Positions 45,001-60,000 of a stretch of 64,000 bases of DNA are shown here, piece after piece; the stretch's first letter is position 1; each line of letters starts with the position of its first letter. This DNA comes from Apostichopus japonicus (lineage: Eukaryota > Echinodermata > Holothuroidea > Aspidochirotida > Stichopodidae). Both the position numbers and the translations under genes were made by a program. The notes under the pieces were generated by a model. The model made no database searches, was not told where the DNA came from, and saw only the letters and a program-made list of their open reading frames with translations. The stretch is from NCBI RefSeq assembly GCF_037975245.1, contig NC_092561.1:5198001-5262000 (forward strand), in the 5' to 3' direction.

Positions 45001-48000
45001 AATACCAGACACAATCCTCGACTGAACAATTGAGCTAGCTTCAAGCCGGTCTACAAATTTACTGATCATTGAGTGTATATATATTCAATCAGACTGCAGT
45101 ATTCTTTGAATGTGCAGCATGTGGTACATACAATGACATGTGATTGATCTTGATCTGTACTTTCAATTATGAGAACTTAATTACTTTGTTGTTCTGTAGA
45201 ATCATAGAATAAATGACTTTAGAGGGTGTAAAGACTCGCGCAAAAAGAAACGTCTATTGCCGGTAATCAGACCTCGTTCCGAATGAGGTGAAACAGAAGT
45301 GTTAGACACCACCATCGATCCCAGAAAATACACACACAGCTTGCTACCGTCGGTAATTAGACACTAGTGTACAGTCAATACATACAGCTGCGGTCAATAC
45401 CCACAACACAGTGTACAAACGATACAGGGATGGACATCTCAGGTCCAGCTAAAGATAACAAGGTCTCACGTTTCATTACTGTCTGCATTTTGTAGCGACA
45501 TTAACAAAACGTCACTTGCAAGCAACAGAAAGGGGCGAGTCTTCAATGCCTTTAAGATCTTGGTAGTGAAATCTCTATTGGAGTGTGTTTCCATCTGTAC
45601 CACCTGTGACTTTGCCGAGACCCTTACCCGACAACACATACCTTTCCATTATCATTTTTGGTCTATACAATAGAGACAACTGTGACAAAACGACTTCCGC
45701 AAACAGCTAAAAATCTTGACAAACTATGGGAGATATCAATCGTTTTACGTACAAGACACAAGACTTGAACAAGTCTAAATATGGCATAAAAATAATGGCA
45801 AAAAGATCAACTAAACTTGCTGAAACTCGATGATATCATCAAAAAGAAGCTTGCTGCTTTCGCTTACAAATCATGGAATGGGTTACTGCTGGAAAATTTC
45901 CACAGTTTTAGTAATAGTAACAAAACTTTTGATCACTATCAAACGAGACATAATTATAATGCACATCATAATTTTTACTGTACCACTATAGGAACCTATA
46001 GCTTTCGTAACCGTATATTAAAACACTTTCCCTTTCAGATAATATAAAGACCAAAAAGTTGTTGAGTTTATTTAAGAAGTATTTAAGAAAACATCATCAC
46101 AACATACTAATACGGTCTTTATGCTTTATTTATATATATTAAGTAATTACATGTATGGATAAATTCTTTATGAACTAGGACATTGTTATCCTGTCTTGTT
46201 ATTACTCCTTAAAGTATCTGTATCATTCTGCTCATTCAACTTGTATTATATTTTTCTTCTTTACCAGGGAGTCTTCTACTCTGTTAAGTCAATTCAGGCT
46301 ATATTTCACATTGTAATTTTCTTGTGACAAAACAAATAAATAAATAAATAAACAAACAAACAAAAAACAATAACGGACGAGTGCAGAGTGCATATACTCA
46401 CGACCATATAGTTAGCATTGATATAGTCAGAACCGGGTTCATCCTCTGCTGGAGACAACTTGACTCTTGTGTGATCATCTGAAATCGAAACATAAAAATA
46501 CAATAAAACATCAGTTTATACTCAAAACCCTGCATTGCTTTAACCATTCCTTCCATGGGTGTGGGCCACACACAGTGACCCACCAAATTGTTTTATTATT
46601 TTGGGAATGTGTCTCTTAAAATGTGTCCACTATAAATCAAACCTTCCACGAATGTGGGATATAAACTGTAACCACTAAATCATACCTTCTATGAATGTGG
46701 GTTGTATCCTAAGACCACTAAATCACATCTTCCATGAATGTGGGTTGTAACCTGAGACCACTAAATAATACCTTCAATGGATATGGGTTGTAACCTGTGA
46801 CCACTGAATAATACCTTCAATGGATATGGGTTGTAACCTGAGACCACTAAATCATACCTTTCATTCATGCAACTTCTACAACAAATATCATACCATCCAT
46901 TTAGTGAATAGACATGGGTCACATATTAATACCATTAAAACACACCTACAATGCATGTTAGGGCAAACACATCCACAACACATATAAATGTAATAAAAGG
47001 TGGAGCAGATGCTTCATTCAATAAGCACACTGTTACCATGGTAACTGAAAATTTCATTGCTTCCCCTATAGCAACACACATTTTGCAAATTTAAGTTAGT
47101 GCTAAAAAGGTTTCTCCTAAAAGATTGGAAATGAGAAGCAATTGAAGAGGTTGCATGTAAATTACCTACTGTATGTACCCACAATATTTCACTATCATTA
47201 CTAGAGATAAATTGATCTCTCCTTGTTGTAAACTAACAGAGGGATTCATCTTTACGATAACTTTTACAAAGACAACAAAACCCGACTCCATATTAAGCTG
47301 TCTTCGAATACTCACATGGCAAGATATTTGAAAATCTGTTTTTCGATTTATTACAATCTAGCTTAGCTGTATCATCGGCCTGGTTCTTGCCAACTGGGCG
47401 TAAATCCTGACGAGAGAAAAAAAAAAACATTTAAAAATGAGTCGCTCAACAATGACCATTTTATCCTCATTCCTATGGGTCGCAACCTGAGTGAACACTA
47501 AACACACAAAAAAAAAAATGATTAAGCATTAACCGGATTCCAAGTACATATTATACGTTACGGCTGATATTTTAGTAGTTTGTGATTTTGCATCGAGTAA
47601 CTCAGACTAATTGCATTTGTGAAGTCACTGCATATTCATATCCCATACTGCTGTTTGTGTTGTCTGTGGTGAAAAGATCTCATAAAAAGATGCCAACTTA
47701 CAAGTTGTTTTCAACAGTCTATATTGGCACGCAAGTAATTTAGAAAAAAAAAATTGTTTGTTTGTTTGTACCATGCAAATTTTAAAATTAATTTGTGAAA
47801 AATTACGTAGTAAATTATCATACCTGCTTCTTCAACCTCTTTCTCCCATCCCTTATAATGGCATTTATCATAATTTAAAACAACTACAATTGTTTGTTTG
47901 GACCATGCAAATTTTGCCATAAATTTGTGAAATATTTATGCAGTAAACTATCTACCCTGCTTCTTCAACCTCTCCCCCTCTCCCTATAATGGCATTTATC

Positions 48001-51000
48001 ATACCCATTTGGTAATTCAAAATACATTTGCTTTTCTCCATGTGATTAGGTTACAGACAATTTTCAAGTTTTACCTTTAATCAACAAGAAACACAGACAG
48101 CCGTAATTGTGAGTTTAGCTTGTATTTTGCAACATTTATTAACGTATCAAAGCTCCTCACTGTGGTTTGCTTTATAACAATCATGTTTATACTAAGACAC
48201 ACTTCAGCCATTTTGTTATTCTCCCTCCTCTCCTCTCCTTTCCTCTCCCTCCCTCCCCCCATCACCCCTTCCCCAGCCCCCACATCCACTCTATGCTATT
48301 GTCACTACATGTGCACTTGATGTACTAAATGTGTTTGCTACAATTCTATAGCGTTCAAATTTTGTGCAAAGTAGGAGAAAGACTGCCCACCAAATATGAA
48401 ATTCCAAGTGTTGTTCTTCGCAATGTGCACTGAATATTTCGTGAGAATAATGGTAAGGTCGAAAGAAAATTTTTCCCAATACGAAAAAACATGTGTAGAC
48501 ACTTTGGGTAGTAGAATGAGGTCACTGACTGGATGTGACCGGTCACTGAGGGTGCACAGTGTTAAAAGATTACAAGGGCATACTAGACACGGTAAAATGC
48601 GTTGCTAAGGTTGTGGGGAGACAGGTAAGCGGGGAACGAAGTAAATTATGAAATTCCAAGTGTTGTTCTTCGCAATGTGCATTGAATATTGCGTGAGAAT
48701 AATGGTAAGGTCTACATACTCAGACAGGTCTCCATGTGTTCACTGCCTGTCTAACAACTGAAGATCAATTTATGGTAATCACTGAACATGAGAAAAGTCA
48801 ATGAAAGGGAAAAGACATCTTTTAGAAGTTACAAGTTTTGCATTCAATTCTTGACTGACTTGTGAAAAACACACTTCATCTGGGAAAGCTCCCTTTTTCT
48901 TTGCACTTCTCCCCTTTGTTAATTTGTTCTTTCTTTGTTTGTTCTTATTTGTTGCACGATGAACCCTCCCCCCCCCCCCCCTCCCAATCACCATGAAACT
49001 CTCAAGAACCCGGGCCAGACTTGTGGCAAATGTTTCCAACCCTGGATAAACAATTATGTGTGAAAAAACAAATAATAAATGACAGAATCCAATGTATTGA
49101 TGATGAAAATTTGAAACTTGAAAATTCTCTGTATTGTGTTTGATATAGCAATATTTGATGTTGAGTTGTTTTGTTCCAACAGAGAACTGGAAAAAAAGAC
49201 AGGTGTAATGTCACAGATGCACTCTGAAGACTATCTTCCATGTTGTTCATACTATATTTCTTCTTCCATGCTGGGATGCATCAACAAACTGATTGGGGCA
49301 TTGATAACTTCACATTCCCTTAAGTTAACAAGGAGTCCAGACAAATCTAGTTCAAGAAATAGACAATCACCCGCCCCCCACCTCCAAAAATAAAAAAAAC
49401 CTATGCCAATTTCAATTATTGATATCTTGAAAACAAAATATATTTACAATATTTCACACTGCAACAAGAATAAAAAGGTGGGAGCAAGGGGGGGGGGGGG
49501 TAGATGGTGAGAGGGGGGATTAATTTGTAGCTGTTACTTTTTACCTAAAACTATGCTTAATGTCTGTAACAGTGCATAAGGTTACATGCACCACTTCATC
49601 AGCATTGTATCCAGGGCAAAATGCTTACATTTCTTCATTGTCTTATAACTATAAACTACACCGCCAAAAGGTTCTTCCAAGTTAATGCAATCAACAGAGC
49701 ACCTGTTAAACTTGACAAAAGTCAACTGTTATTCAAAATTTAAGTTAAGGAATTATTAATAAAATTTCCCAATTTTATTGTCTTTTGTAAGCACAATCTC
49801 TGGGGAGCCAACTTTTTCCAAATGGAATACAAAATCGGTAAAAGTGTGATTACTTCAAACAGATCGGTGCCTCAGAAGCACAATGCACAGAGCTCAACAT
49901 ATAAAATCATTAAAACATTTCCCAAGGCCTCACTCAAATCTACGTGTTTAAGTTGCGAAACAATTTATCAAGGACGAATGTCGTTAAATGTCATCCGAGG
50001 ATGCTCTGCGGTAGAAGAATGTGTAAAGAATATTTCGGTTGAGTAACGGTTCTCTCCCGATGACAGTAAACAACTTGAGAGAAAGGAACACGACAATATA
50101 CAGCGTACATCTGCTACAAAATTTCTGTAAATTCAACACGTTCTTTAAAATCGTGGAACTATCTGACAACATTTTTCTCAACTTTTTCAGCATTTTAATA
50201 CCGTTTCACCAAATTTGGATCAGTTATGATGAAGTCTTTGCATCTAGACGGAAGTGTTTTATCTTTCAGCCGCAGAAAACTCTTTCCAAGATTCACTATC
50301 CCAGTATCCTCAACTCTCAAGAACAGAACAGCTTGCTGTCAACTACTTACATTGTATTCTTCCGAGAAGAGATAATCAGAGTCTTTCTCCATTTCTTCCA
50401 GGTGAACGCCAAAGTTGGCCAACTTAACTGGTCTGAAAGATTTATATCAATTAAAAAATTTATAACCAGTGGGAATTTCAAATTAATTATGAGAAGAAAA
50501 AAAAATGTTTTTTTTAACTCTGTATATACATCGTTGACCGTAACGTTCTTCATGTTAAGTGCTGAGGAAACTTAAATCCTCCCATCAATTTTTCTTTTTC
50601 TCCCTCCTGTACTGGTCAATATCGATGTGATGATCACTTTGCAGTACTGTATGTCAATACTATAGCATGGGGACTGGCTGCATTGTATTGTGTAAATGGC
50701 TTTTGTGTGCTTTTTTGAAGTCTGTTAAAGCTACATGGTTTGATCAAACCTGGTTTGATCTAATTTGGTTTGATCCAACATGGTTTGATCTAACATGGTT
50801 TAATCAAACATGGCTTGATCTTACATGGTTTGATCTAACATGGTATGATTTAACATGGTTTAGTATATATGATTTGATCAAACATGGTTTAATCCAACAT
50901 GGTTTGATCTAACTTTGTTTTATTGGAAGTGGTTTGATTTAAAATGGTGTGATCCAACATGGTTAGATATAACATGGTTTGATCTAATATGGTTTAATCC

Positions 51001-54000
51001 AACATGGTTTGATCTAACATGGTTTAATCAAACATTTTTTGATCTAACATGGTTTGATCCAACAAAGTTCGGTCTAACATGGTTCGATCTAACATGGTTT
51101 GATCTAACATGGTATGATCTAGCATGGTTTAATCCAATACGATTTGATCAAACATGGTTTAATCTAACACGGTTTAATCCAACTTGGTTTATCGGAAGTG
51201 CTTTGATTTAAAATGGATTGATCTAACATGGTTTAATCTCAAAGGATTTAATCTAAATATTTTAACCTAACATGCTTTAAGTCTTGAATACCGTAGCACT
51301 AATTTTGTGACATACATTTGGCATAGCGTGGAAGGTCAGTGAAGTTTTGATGTAAATACAAGTTACTTTAGATCTAGGAGCAATTCACCCAGCAAGGATT
51401 TCTTTTGATGTTCGTGTTACTTTATACCTAGGAGCAATTCATCCACCAAGGATTACTTCCTTCAATCATCCAGCTTAAAATGATCTCAAATATCGGAACC
51501 CCCTTTTTTAACATATATTGTAAGGAGAAACAGAATTATAATGGAAAATTGTTTTCAAGTCATTTGAAATGTGGTCAAGTCCATCTTTGTTTGTCAGACA
51601 GCTTTATACACAAAACACTGTTCAACTTTAAAACATAAAATAATTAGTTTATCCGAATATGGGCTAGTTTTGGGGAATTGACAACATTAAACATATTGTT
51701 TGTTGTAATGCTCAAAGTTTAACCACTAGTATATCCCTAAATTCACCACCTTCAGGCCTATTTCGATAACACTATTTGCCACAAAAACTGAGCAAGCAAT
51801 ATTCCAACTTGTGTATGGCCTGAAAGCACTTGGAGTACAAAATACTGACAATTATACTGAACAAAGTAATTATTAAAAAAAAACCATAACACTCTTTATG
51901 TTATTACCTCTTATCTCCAGTTCTTCTCATTGGTTTCATTTTTTCATCCTCACGAAATCCATGATTGTCCATGCCGCCATTGGTCCACGGCATCCTTCTT
52001 CTAACGCTCCTGTAAAGTGATAATAACCATGGCAACACATCATCAACAGACAGAGACGGTTTGACATTATTTTTTTTTCTTAATGTATGAAAACAAATTT
52101 CCTATAAATATCATTGCATATAACTAACACATCTAAGTCCATATCAAAACATCTGAAGAATAGCAATGTTAACATTTTTCATTGAAAATGTAAAAAATGT
52201 AAGAAAACGTATTAAAATTTAATTTAAAAATATAACCCATAAATCCTGGGGGCAATTCTTAGAACTAAATCCAGTTATGCACAAGTTATGCAACTCATGC
52301 CATATTGAACATTGTGACAATGTTAATTCTTCAAAAAAAATTGGAAATTTTCAAGAAAACAGACTATTAAAGTCACATTCCTTTGTGAATGCTTGGAACG
52401 AGACACTGGAAGACCTCAAAATAGTTTGTGAAAGTTGCTGTTGAAAATTCTCGCCAAAAATTGTGTTGATTTTAAATACATGAAATCACCTGACTGTCTC
52501 TAGAATGATTTCAGCCTTATGTGCTCTTTATGATTTATCTGTTATACAATGAAAAGAAAGATCATTTTAATAAAAATTTGTCTCACCCTGGTTCTCTACG
52601 TTCCTTCAAAATGATAAGGATGATGAGTATAAGTAAAATTAAGAAGAGACCAAACAGTAATGGAACCAGCCAGGCTGCAGGGTGTAGTTCTACAAAAATA
52701 AAATTAAGAAGAAAACATAAAAAACACCTGTGTTAGATGTTTAAATTCTAAAGACTAAATGAGGGTTACAAAAAAAATAAATAAATAAATAAAATAAAAT
52801 ATATAAAACAACAACAAAATATTTAAAAAATTAAGAACAAGGCACACTTCATGAGAAAATCAAGAGATTTTTCATTTCATTATGGCATATAACTCTCCAC
52901 TCAAAATTGTGTGGACATAGACATGATGCCTGATATCTGTGAGGACAGAAACACTTGCAGGGATACCAGCAGGGTTAGCCCCTGGGCCTGAAAGTTGTGG
53001 TGACTTGGATGTCCCAAAGACTATCAAAGCTAATATTGGGACTATTTGAAAATCCAGAGAAAAAATTGCGGTATAGGCTCCAATTTGCGTATGCTACAGT
53101 GTGTTAGGATAATGGTTAAAAATTCGATGAAAAAACTCATGCCTGTTTCAACTGGGACGGAAAGATCTTGTGGAACCGGAACCAAATTTCAAAATCGGGA
53201 AAAAGCAGGAATTACAGCCATTGCCGGAGTTCTGGCATTGCCACTGACCTCAAGTTGCTCTTGGTCCCCCAAATGAGTTCTGATACAATATGATGATTCC
53301 ACAATTTTGAATGTATGTTGATGTATTCAAGATATAATTAGGTACAAGTCCTACTAAAAGCTTCATGAGTCTGGTGATTGTCGACATGTTCTGTCTGTCT
53401 ATCTATCTATTTGTGTGCAATTATTCTGTTTTTTGAGGACTTGAACAAAGGAATTCAAAATCCTTGCAAGTCATTTCAAAAGAATCACCACGTCCTCAGA
53501 AGAATTCAATTTCTCAGGGGTATTGTTATGGGTGAGGTACGTGGATTTGAACAATACAAAATACAATGGGGTCCTGAGTCTAAATGTAAAAAACAACTGT
53601 GTGTGTGTATCAGTGTTTGCAAATATGATTTCATAGTATCTAACAGATGAAAGAACAAAAGGGGATTTAGAACACATAAATAGTAAAACAACAAAGAGTT
53701 ATTAAATTATGCCTCTTTTTCTTCTGTTATTTCTTGTTTTTGACAGATTAATTAATGAATCGATTAATTAGTTAATGTATTTAATCGATCCAGACAGTTC
53801 CTTCCATGTCTACCCTGTTTTTTTAACATACCAAACACAATGTGTACATAAAGAATATACTTGTCTTGATTTCAGCAGAGTAAATGCTGTCAGCATAACC
53901 GACTTCATTCATAATTCGAAATTTGACTCTGCAAAAACAAAACAACAATACAAGAAGTTTTATCAATTCACTTGAATCCCTGTAAACATTGCATGTATGA

Positions 54001-57000
54001 AAGTAATTGCTTTGAAGGAATTATCATTAGTAAAGCTAACGGTAGCTCAATGACTATCTTTACACTCTCATCAAAAATAGCCTTTTTAAATTAACATTGA
54101 TCAATTACTTTGATGCTACTTTTATCAAATATGCCATTTTGCATGGTTTTTTTAAATATTAACATGAACAAGCATCTGTGGGGGATAAAATGTTGAGGAT
54201 AAAATGGAAGTGATTAGTTAAGTAAATATTTCAAATTCAAGTTTTTGATTAATAATCTGTAAGATTTGATTGATAACATGTCATTTTGATTGATAATCTT
54301 GGAAGCTTTACCGAAATGAAGACCAAACTAAAAAAGGTGCTTTACAAATACTTTAACAGTTGTGTTAGAATTATTATTTAATCTTACATTAAAAGGAACC
54401 TTTGTGTCCAAAATAAATAAATCATTCTACGCTCTTGTAAAATAGAAAGAGATCAAAATTAGTGTTCAACCGATTATGCATAACAGAAAATACCGATTAC
54501 CGATTATTTTTTTTATAATCGTACCGATTCCGATTCCGATTATTTGAAAATGAGAAAATATCCCGTTTATACGAAATCGGCAATAAAGTTTGACAGAAAC
54601 AATTATTGTTGTGATTTTCCCCTGTTTCCTTTTGCTTCGTTGTTATACAAGGCTCTAAGGTATCATTTTGTATGTACCAAGTTACCTCTGGAGTTTCTCG
54701 GAAAGAAAGAAAAAATTTTTTTTTTTTTTTTTAATTTCCAAAATACGGAGATATGACATCCTACCTAGTCAACACTGTGCTAAGCGAATGGCCTAACCAC
54801 CTCGACGTGAATGTCGCCTGTTAATGGCTTGAAATGGGCTAAGAATAGTTACTCAAAATATCCATCTCAAAAAGTATCTCAGACAAACCATCCATCTTCA
54901 ATCTTTACCAAAGTGTAAATTTTAATGACATATTGCCTTCATTCCGACATTATTTTGTACTTATTTTCAGTATTATACCGTTTATGAACAAATAGAAATG
55001 TTACGAACTTGAAGTTAAACATACCTATTCGTTACCTATATAACTCCATTCAGGTTTAATTAGAATGTGTAAGCTTATGCCAATCAAACTGAAAAGCAAA
55101 TTGTACCATCGTAACTTGTTTAAAATTACTCTAACATTTAATACCAGATTGATGTAAAGAAATAATAACAACTAGAAACTACTCCAATATAAAATATAAC
55201 ATTCCCTCTATAAGACATATCACTTACATTACCTTCCAAACAAATGCCGATTTCCAGCAAATTGAAAGTTGTAAACTAAGCTACGCAATTTTTTTTTCTT
55301 TTTTTGCAAACCGATGGTTAGGCTACATTTCCCATTGACTTAGTGTGGTTGTTAGGCTAACATGTGGTCGAAGATTGCAGTTTCCGTGGATATTTTTAGT
55401 TTTTATTTGCGACACAACTAGAGCGAATAAACAGATGTCAAGTTTAGATTTCCATGCAGTTGATTTAGTGTGAAGTAAGGCTACCATGTGGTCGGAGATT
55501 TGTGAGGATTTTAGGTTATTTTCGCTGGTACTGCAGGCCGTAATTTACCACGGGAAGTTCCCGGTGATTGTGCGCGGCCCTCTCGCACTGCTTCAAATTT
55601 GATGCGAGATGTGGGAAAACTGTTTGCGCGATTCTCGATGCAACTGCAATTCCTAGCTAAAGCAAACGCATGTCACAATTAATTTTACACAGACACCTGA
55701 CGAGGGCGATTTTTTTATATTTCATTGCTCTTTTTCGCACTCATAATTGTGCTTTAGGAGGGCTTTTTAGCACTTGTGAGGGCGAATCGCCCGTCGCCCC
55801 CGCTTATTTCCTACCCTGTCCAGCACATTCCTGAATTCGCGAAATTGCTATTGCTGCTATGCTTACTGTGCCAAGAAATATGAAGTCCATAACCACGAGG
55901 GAAGCAAAATCGGCGACCCTGGCAGCCTAATTTGATGAAAGTATACACTGTGAAAGACGTATAGGGGGGGTGCCTTTTTTAAAATATTTCGTAGTAAAAG
56001 AACAAACCTAATTCATCAGTTGATATTTTCAACTTCCATATGTTTTTGAATAATGATATTTTCACCTTCCATATGTTTTTGAATAATCCGTATGACATAA
56101 CTGGTATTCCACGTAATTTTTACCGATTCCGATTATGTACCGATTATGCAATATTCGTACCGATTCCGATTCCGATTAGGTTAATCGGTTGAACACTAAT
56201 CAAAATGTAAGGAAACAATTTGCTTTGACAACTTGCCTGTATTTTCTCTTTGAATGTAATTCTCCATTTGTGTAACCTTCACTACTGCTGCCATCTCCAA
56301 TTACAATCACTTCCAACATAGTTGTCTGTCTCCTTCTTCTAGAAGAACCAGCCTGACAGTCCTCAACTACAAAAGAAACCACAACAAAAGTTACTGTAGA
56401 GCCTTCAAAAAAAAAAAAAATTAAATCTGCATGCTACCTCACAACCTCACTGTTTCACCATTTTCTTTTTCAAAACTTAAAATTACAACATTCCGGAATT
56501 GTTTTTTATTACGAGTAACATTGCTGATTTTAAAAAGTGTTCAAACTGATATGTTTTATATGTCTCCTCATTAAACCTACAGAATATTTAGGGACAGCCA
56601 AATATGGGCAGAGCTTCCTCTAAAGTTTTATCCAACATACAGATACGTATGACAGCGTCCTCATCTTGTAGGACTGCAGCAGATGTAGGAATGCATCGGC
56701 TAGAACGGAATCCATATCAATCATGTTGCACAGCCCACTTTGAGATGAGCCATTTGGGTGAAAGGATTATGTTAACTGTAAAGTCTGGGTAAGGTTGGCA
56801 ATGGGCTAAAGAATAACCAATTAGAATTATAGTAGTGTTGACATGTATGTTTTGATCTGTTAGTAAGGTAAGCTTCAAGCTGCAGAACCAGATATCCTTT
56901 CCAGATATTGAATAACCAATTAGTATTACAGTAGTCTTGACATGTATTTGTTGATTTGTTAATAAGGTAAGCTTCAAGCTTAAGACAAACAAATTAGAAT

Positions 57001-60000
57001 TATAGTATTGTTGACATGTATGTTTTGATCTGTTAATGAGGAAGCTTTAAAGGATTGGTTCAGGTGTCTGACATGTCTAGCTTGTATGAAAGAGCTTAAA
57101 AAGACAAACAGAATAGTGAAGAAACTACCATGATAGCATTCTCCGTTAAGTAGATATCACATTTTGAAGATTTCAAAATTTCTTTGCAAATGACTGGTGT
57201 AGAAAGGCTAACTGTGAGGGTGTGATGTCACATCCTCACTTCCTTAACATGTGTCAATAATTTCATTAAACTATAATTACATTTTTTTCACAAATCTATA
57301 AATATATAATCAAACATTCTTCAGATGTTAAATCTCAAATACTTCCCTTGACACATAAGAGATCTCCTGACGTATATTTTGGTTGTCAGTCATAAAATCT
57401 TACAAAATATTTTTATAAAATAACAAAGACTTTTCTGGAATGTGAGGATATGACGTCACAGCTTGTCTGATTTCAGCAGTTTCTACACTATCAGATAGAA
57501 CTTTAAACTTGAATAACTCCTAAAAGGAAAAGGATATTTGAATAATTTCTTCACTATTGGGTTTCTTTTATTGTCCTCTTTCATATAAGATAAACATTTG
57601 TGACACCTGAACTATTCCTTTAAGGTGCGGAACCAGATATCCTTCCACATATTTTTGGAGGTATCAGTACTTACTACTCCAGGGATAGGGATACGGTTTG
57701 GGTGCAAAGGCTTGGTACTCTCCCAGAGGCTTCTTGCTTGATACCTCGTTGAATGTCTTGGTTGGAGGCGGACTACCCTCTGCAGAAATCGGTTTATCTG
57801 CTTCACTATCATATGCTAAAGTATCAAGTAGAAAAAGAACATTTTGATACACCTATATAACAAATCAAATACAGGTTTGTTTGTTTTTTGTTATTTTTTT
57901 GCATCGTCATGTAAAAGAAAAGAAAAATAGGTTTCTTACCACCTGATTCCACTACAATTACTGTGTAATTATTAATTTCACCATTGCAGTGGGAAAAGAC
58001 AGTTGGGCTAAACTCCACTGTAAAAGACTTAACAGCCCGCACTGGTTTATTTGCCACTGGTGACTCTGTGCTGCTTGGGGTTGGCGGCTCTGGTGATGAT
58101 AAGAGAAAACAAATTATAATCATCATCATCGATGAAGTGTAATAGAGATATGAGCATTCAGTTACTTCAGGTAATGTTTAAATGTCCAATCTGATGAATA
58201 AAGGCTGAAATTTTTGTCATCAATTATGAGTTAAAATATTTGAGAGTTGTCAGAGAAAACAATAATTCAAGAGTTCTTAGAGCTTCTTTAATACAGTGAC
58301 TAAGTCATGCCACATAACAGGCACACAGTCCTGGAAGGGGAAGATTGGAAAGGGGGCAGAGGTGTTCTCCACTTTTTGTCTCCATTGAAGAAAATGTTTT
58401 TTTTCTTGTGCACCCTGCAACAATTCTTCTGTGGTATCAAAAGTATGCCTCAGCATGCACTGGTAATTTACATAAATCCTTTCAATTGTTTGGTGGAAAA
58501 TTGGGATACTCTCAGACTAGAACCACTATAAGGCAGGGATGAGCCTAGGGTAAAAAAAAAATCACAGAACTCTGCAAAAATTACGGTATAGGCTCCAGTT
58601 TGCATATGCTACAGTGTGTTAGGATAATAATTTTTGTCCCCAAGGTAGAAAAGAAATCACGGATATTCCGCGAATTGGCAGAAAAAGCTCATGCCTGATA
58701 AATGGACTGCTTAAAATACCCCACACACCCGTTTTAAAAATCACTAGATCTACAATAGCATGTGGTCTCAGATTGTGCCTTAACCGACACCACTCACCCC
58801 AAGGGGAGGAGGGGGACAGAAGAAAAGTTAGTCATATCCTTCCTGAATGTTTAGCCCATGAGGTTGAATGTGTTTCAAATTATTAATGTTAAAAGTGCAC
58901 TTAATAATAAACATCTTATTACTAAACATCTGTGACTAAGAGTTTCTTGGTTCTGTTTTAGACTTTTTCACCTTAAACTGTTGGGACACCTTTTCTTTGT
59001 GTTTTTCACTCTCTCTCTCTCTCTGTCGTTTTATTGTTTCATATTGAGACATATATGTATTTTGTAAAGAGTTCTTCACCTTAATAAGCTACTCCAAGCT
59101 TCTTTCTCTTTAAAATTATTATTTTCTTGAGTATTAATATGTTGTTCATCTCAAAAGTGACTGAAATAAAGGTTCTTTGAATGGAATGGAATATTTGTGT
59201 GCCTTACAATTGTGACAAATGCAAATAAAGAAATACAAATTTTTCTTATCATTTCATCTCAAGTATTCTCTGTCATATATCATCAATGATCGTGGCAGCT
59301 TTGTTTTTTTTATGTTAAATAAAGTTGACATCTTATAACTACTTTCTTGTCCAAGCGTTATGGTATCGGTGGCTGGTTCCCCATCGCCTCCCTGATTGAC
59401 AGCTACGACCTAGAAGAATCAGAAGCACAATAGATACCATAGCTAGTAAACTTTATACACAAGACATGCCATGAAACGCATTTGAAGATAAAACAAAAGA
59501 TCAAACATTAATCGTTAGCATTTATGATCTTGATGAAGTTTTTCACCTTATATTATATATACTGTGTTCAATCCCCAGCGACAATAAACATTGCCATAGG
59601 CTGGATGAACACACCTTAAAATACATAACCCATATTGTTTTTTTTTTTACATCGAATGACTGTACACAGAAACATGAAAAGACTTCTCCTCACTACTAAA
59701 CATGAAGACAATACCCTTTTGCGCAGTAGCATCAAGAAATCAACACCACATTTTACATGACATCAAATATATTTCATAGTTTAATTTACAATATGACAAA
59801 TATCATTTTAACCAACTAAAGAGTCCTGCAAAGTCTATACTAATAAACTGATCTATGGTTACAGTGCGTATATATAGTTAGGCCAGAACTTAAAAGCAAT
59901 TGATTTATTCATTCTTTTTCTAATATTAAAAATAGATGTGCAGGATAGAAAAACTTTCTATTCAACTTTACTGTTTTCTTGCCCTGAAAATGTTGTAATA

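Noticed and set aside
50039-50575. 178-residue plus-strand open frame
   Set aside because: Overlaps the antisense of a supported phosphatase exon (50432-50351) and shows no domain.
50667-51211. Pentapeptide-repeat protein
   Set aside because: Tandem 15-bp satellite in an intron; no start context, splice signals or unique sequence.
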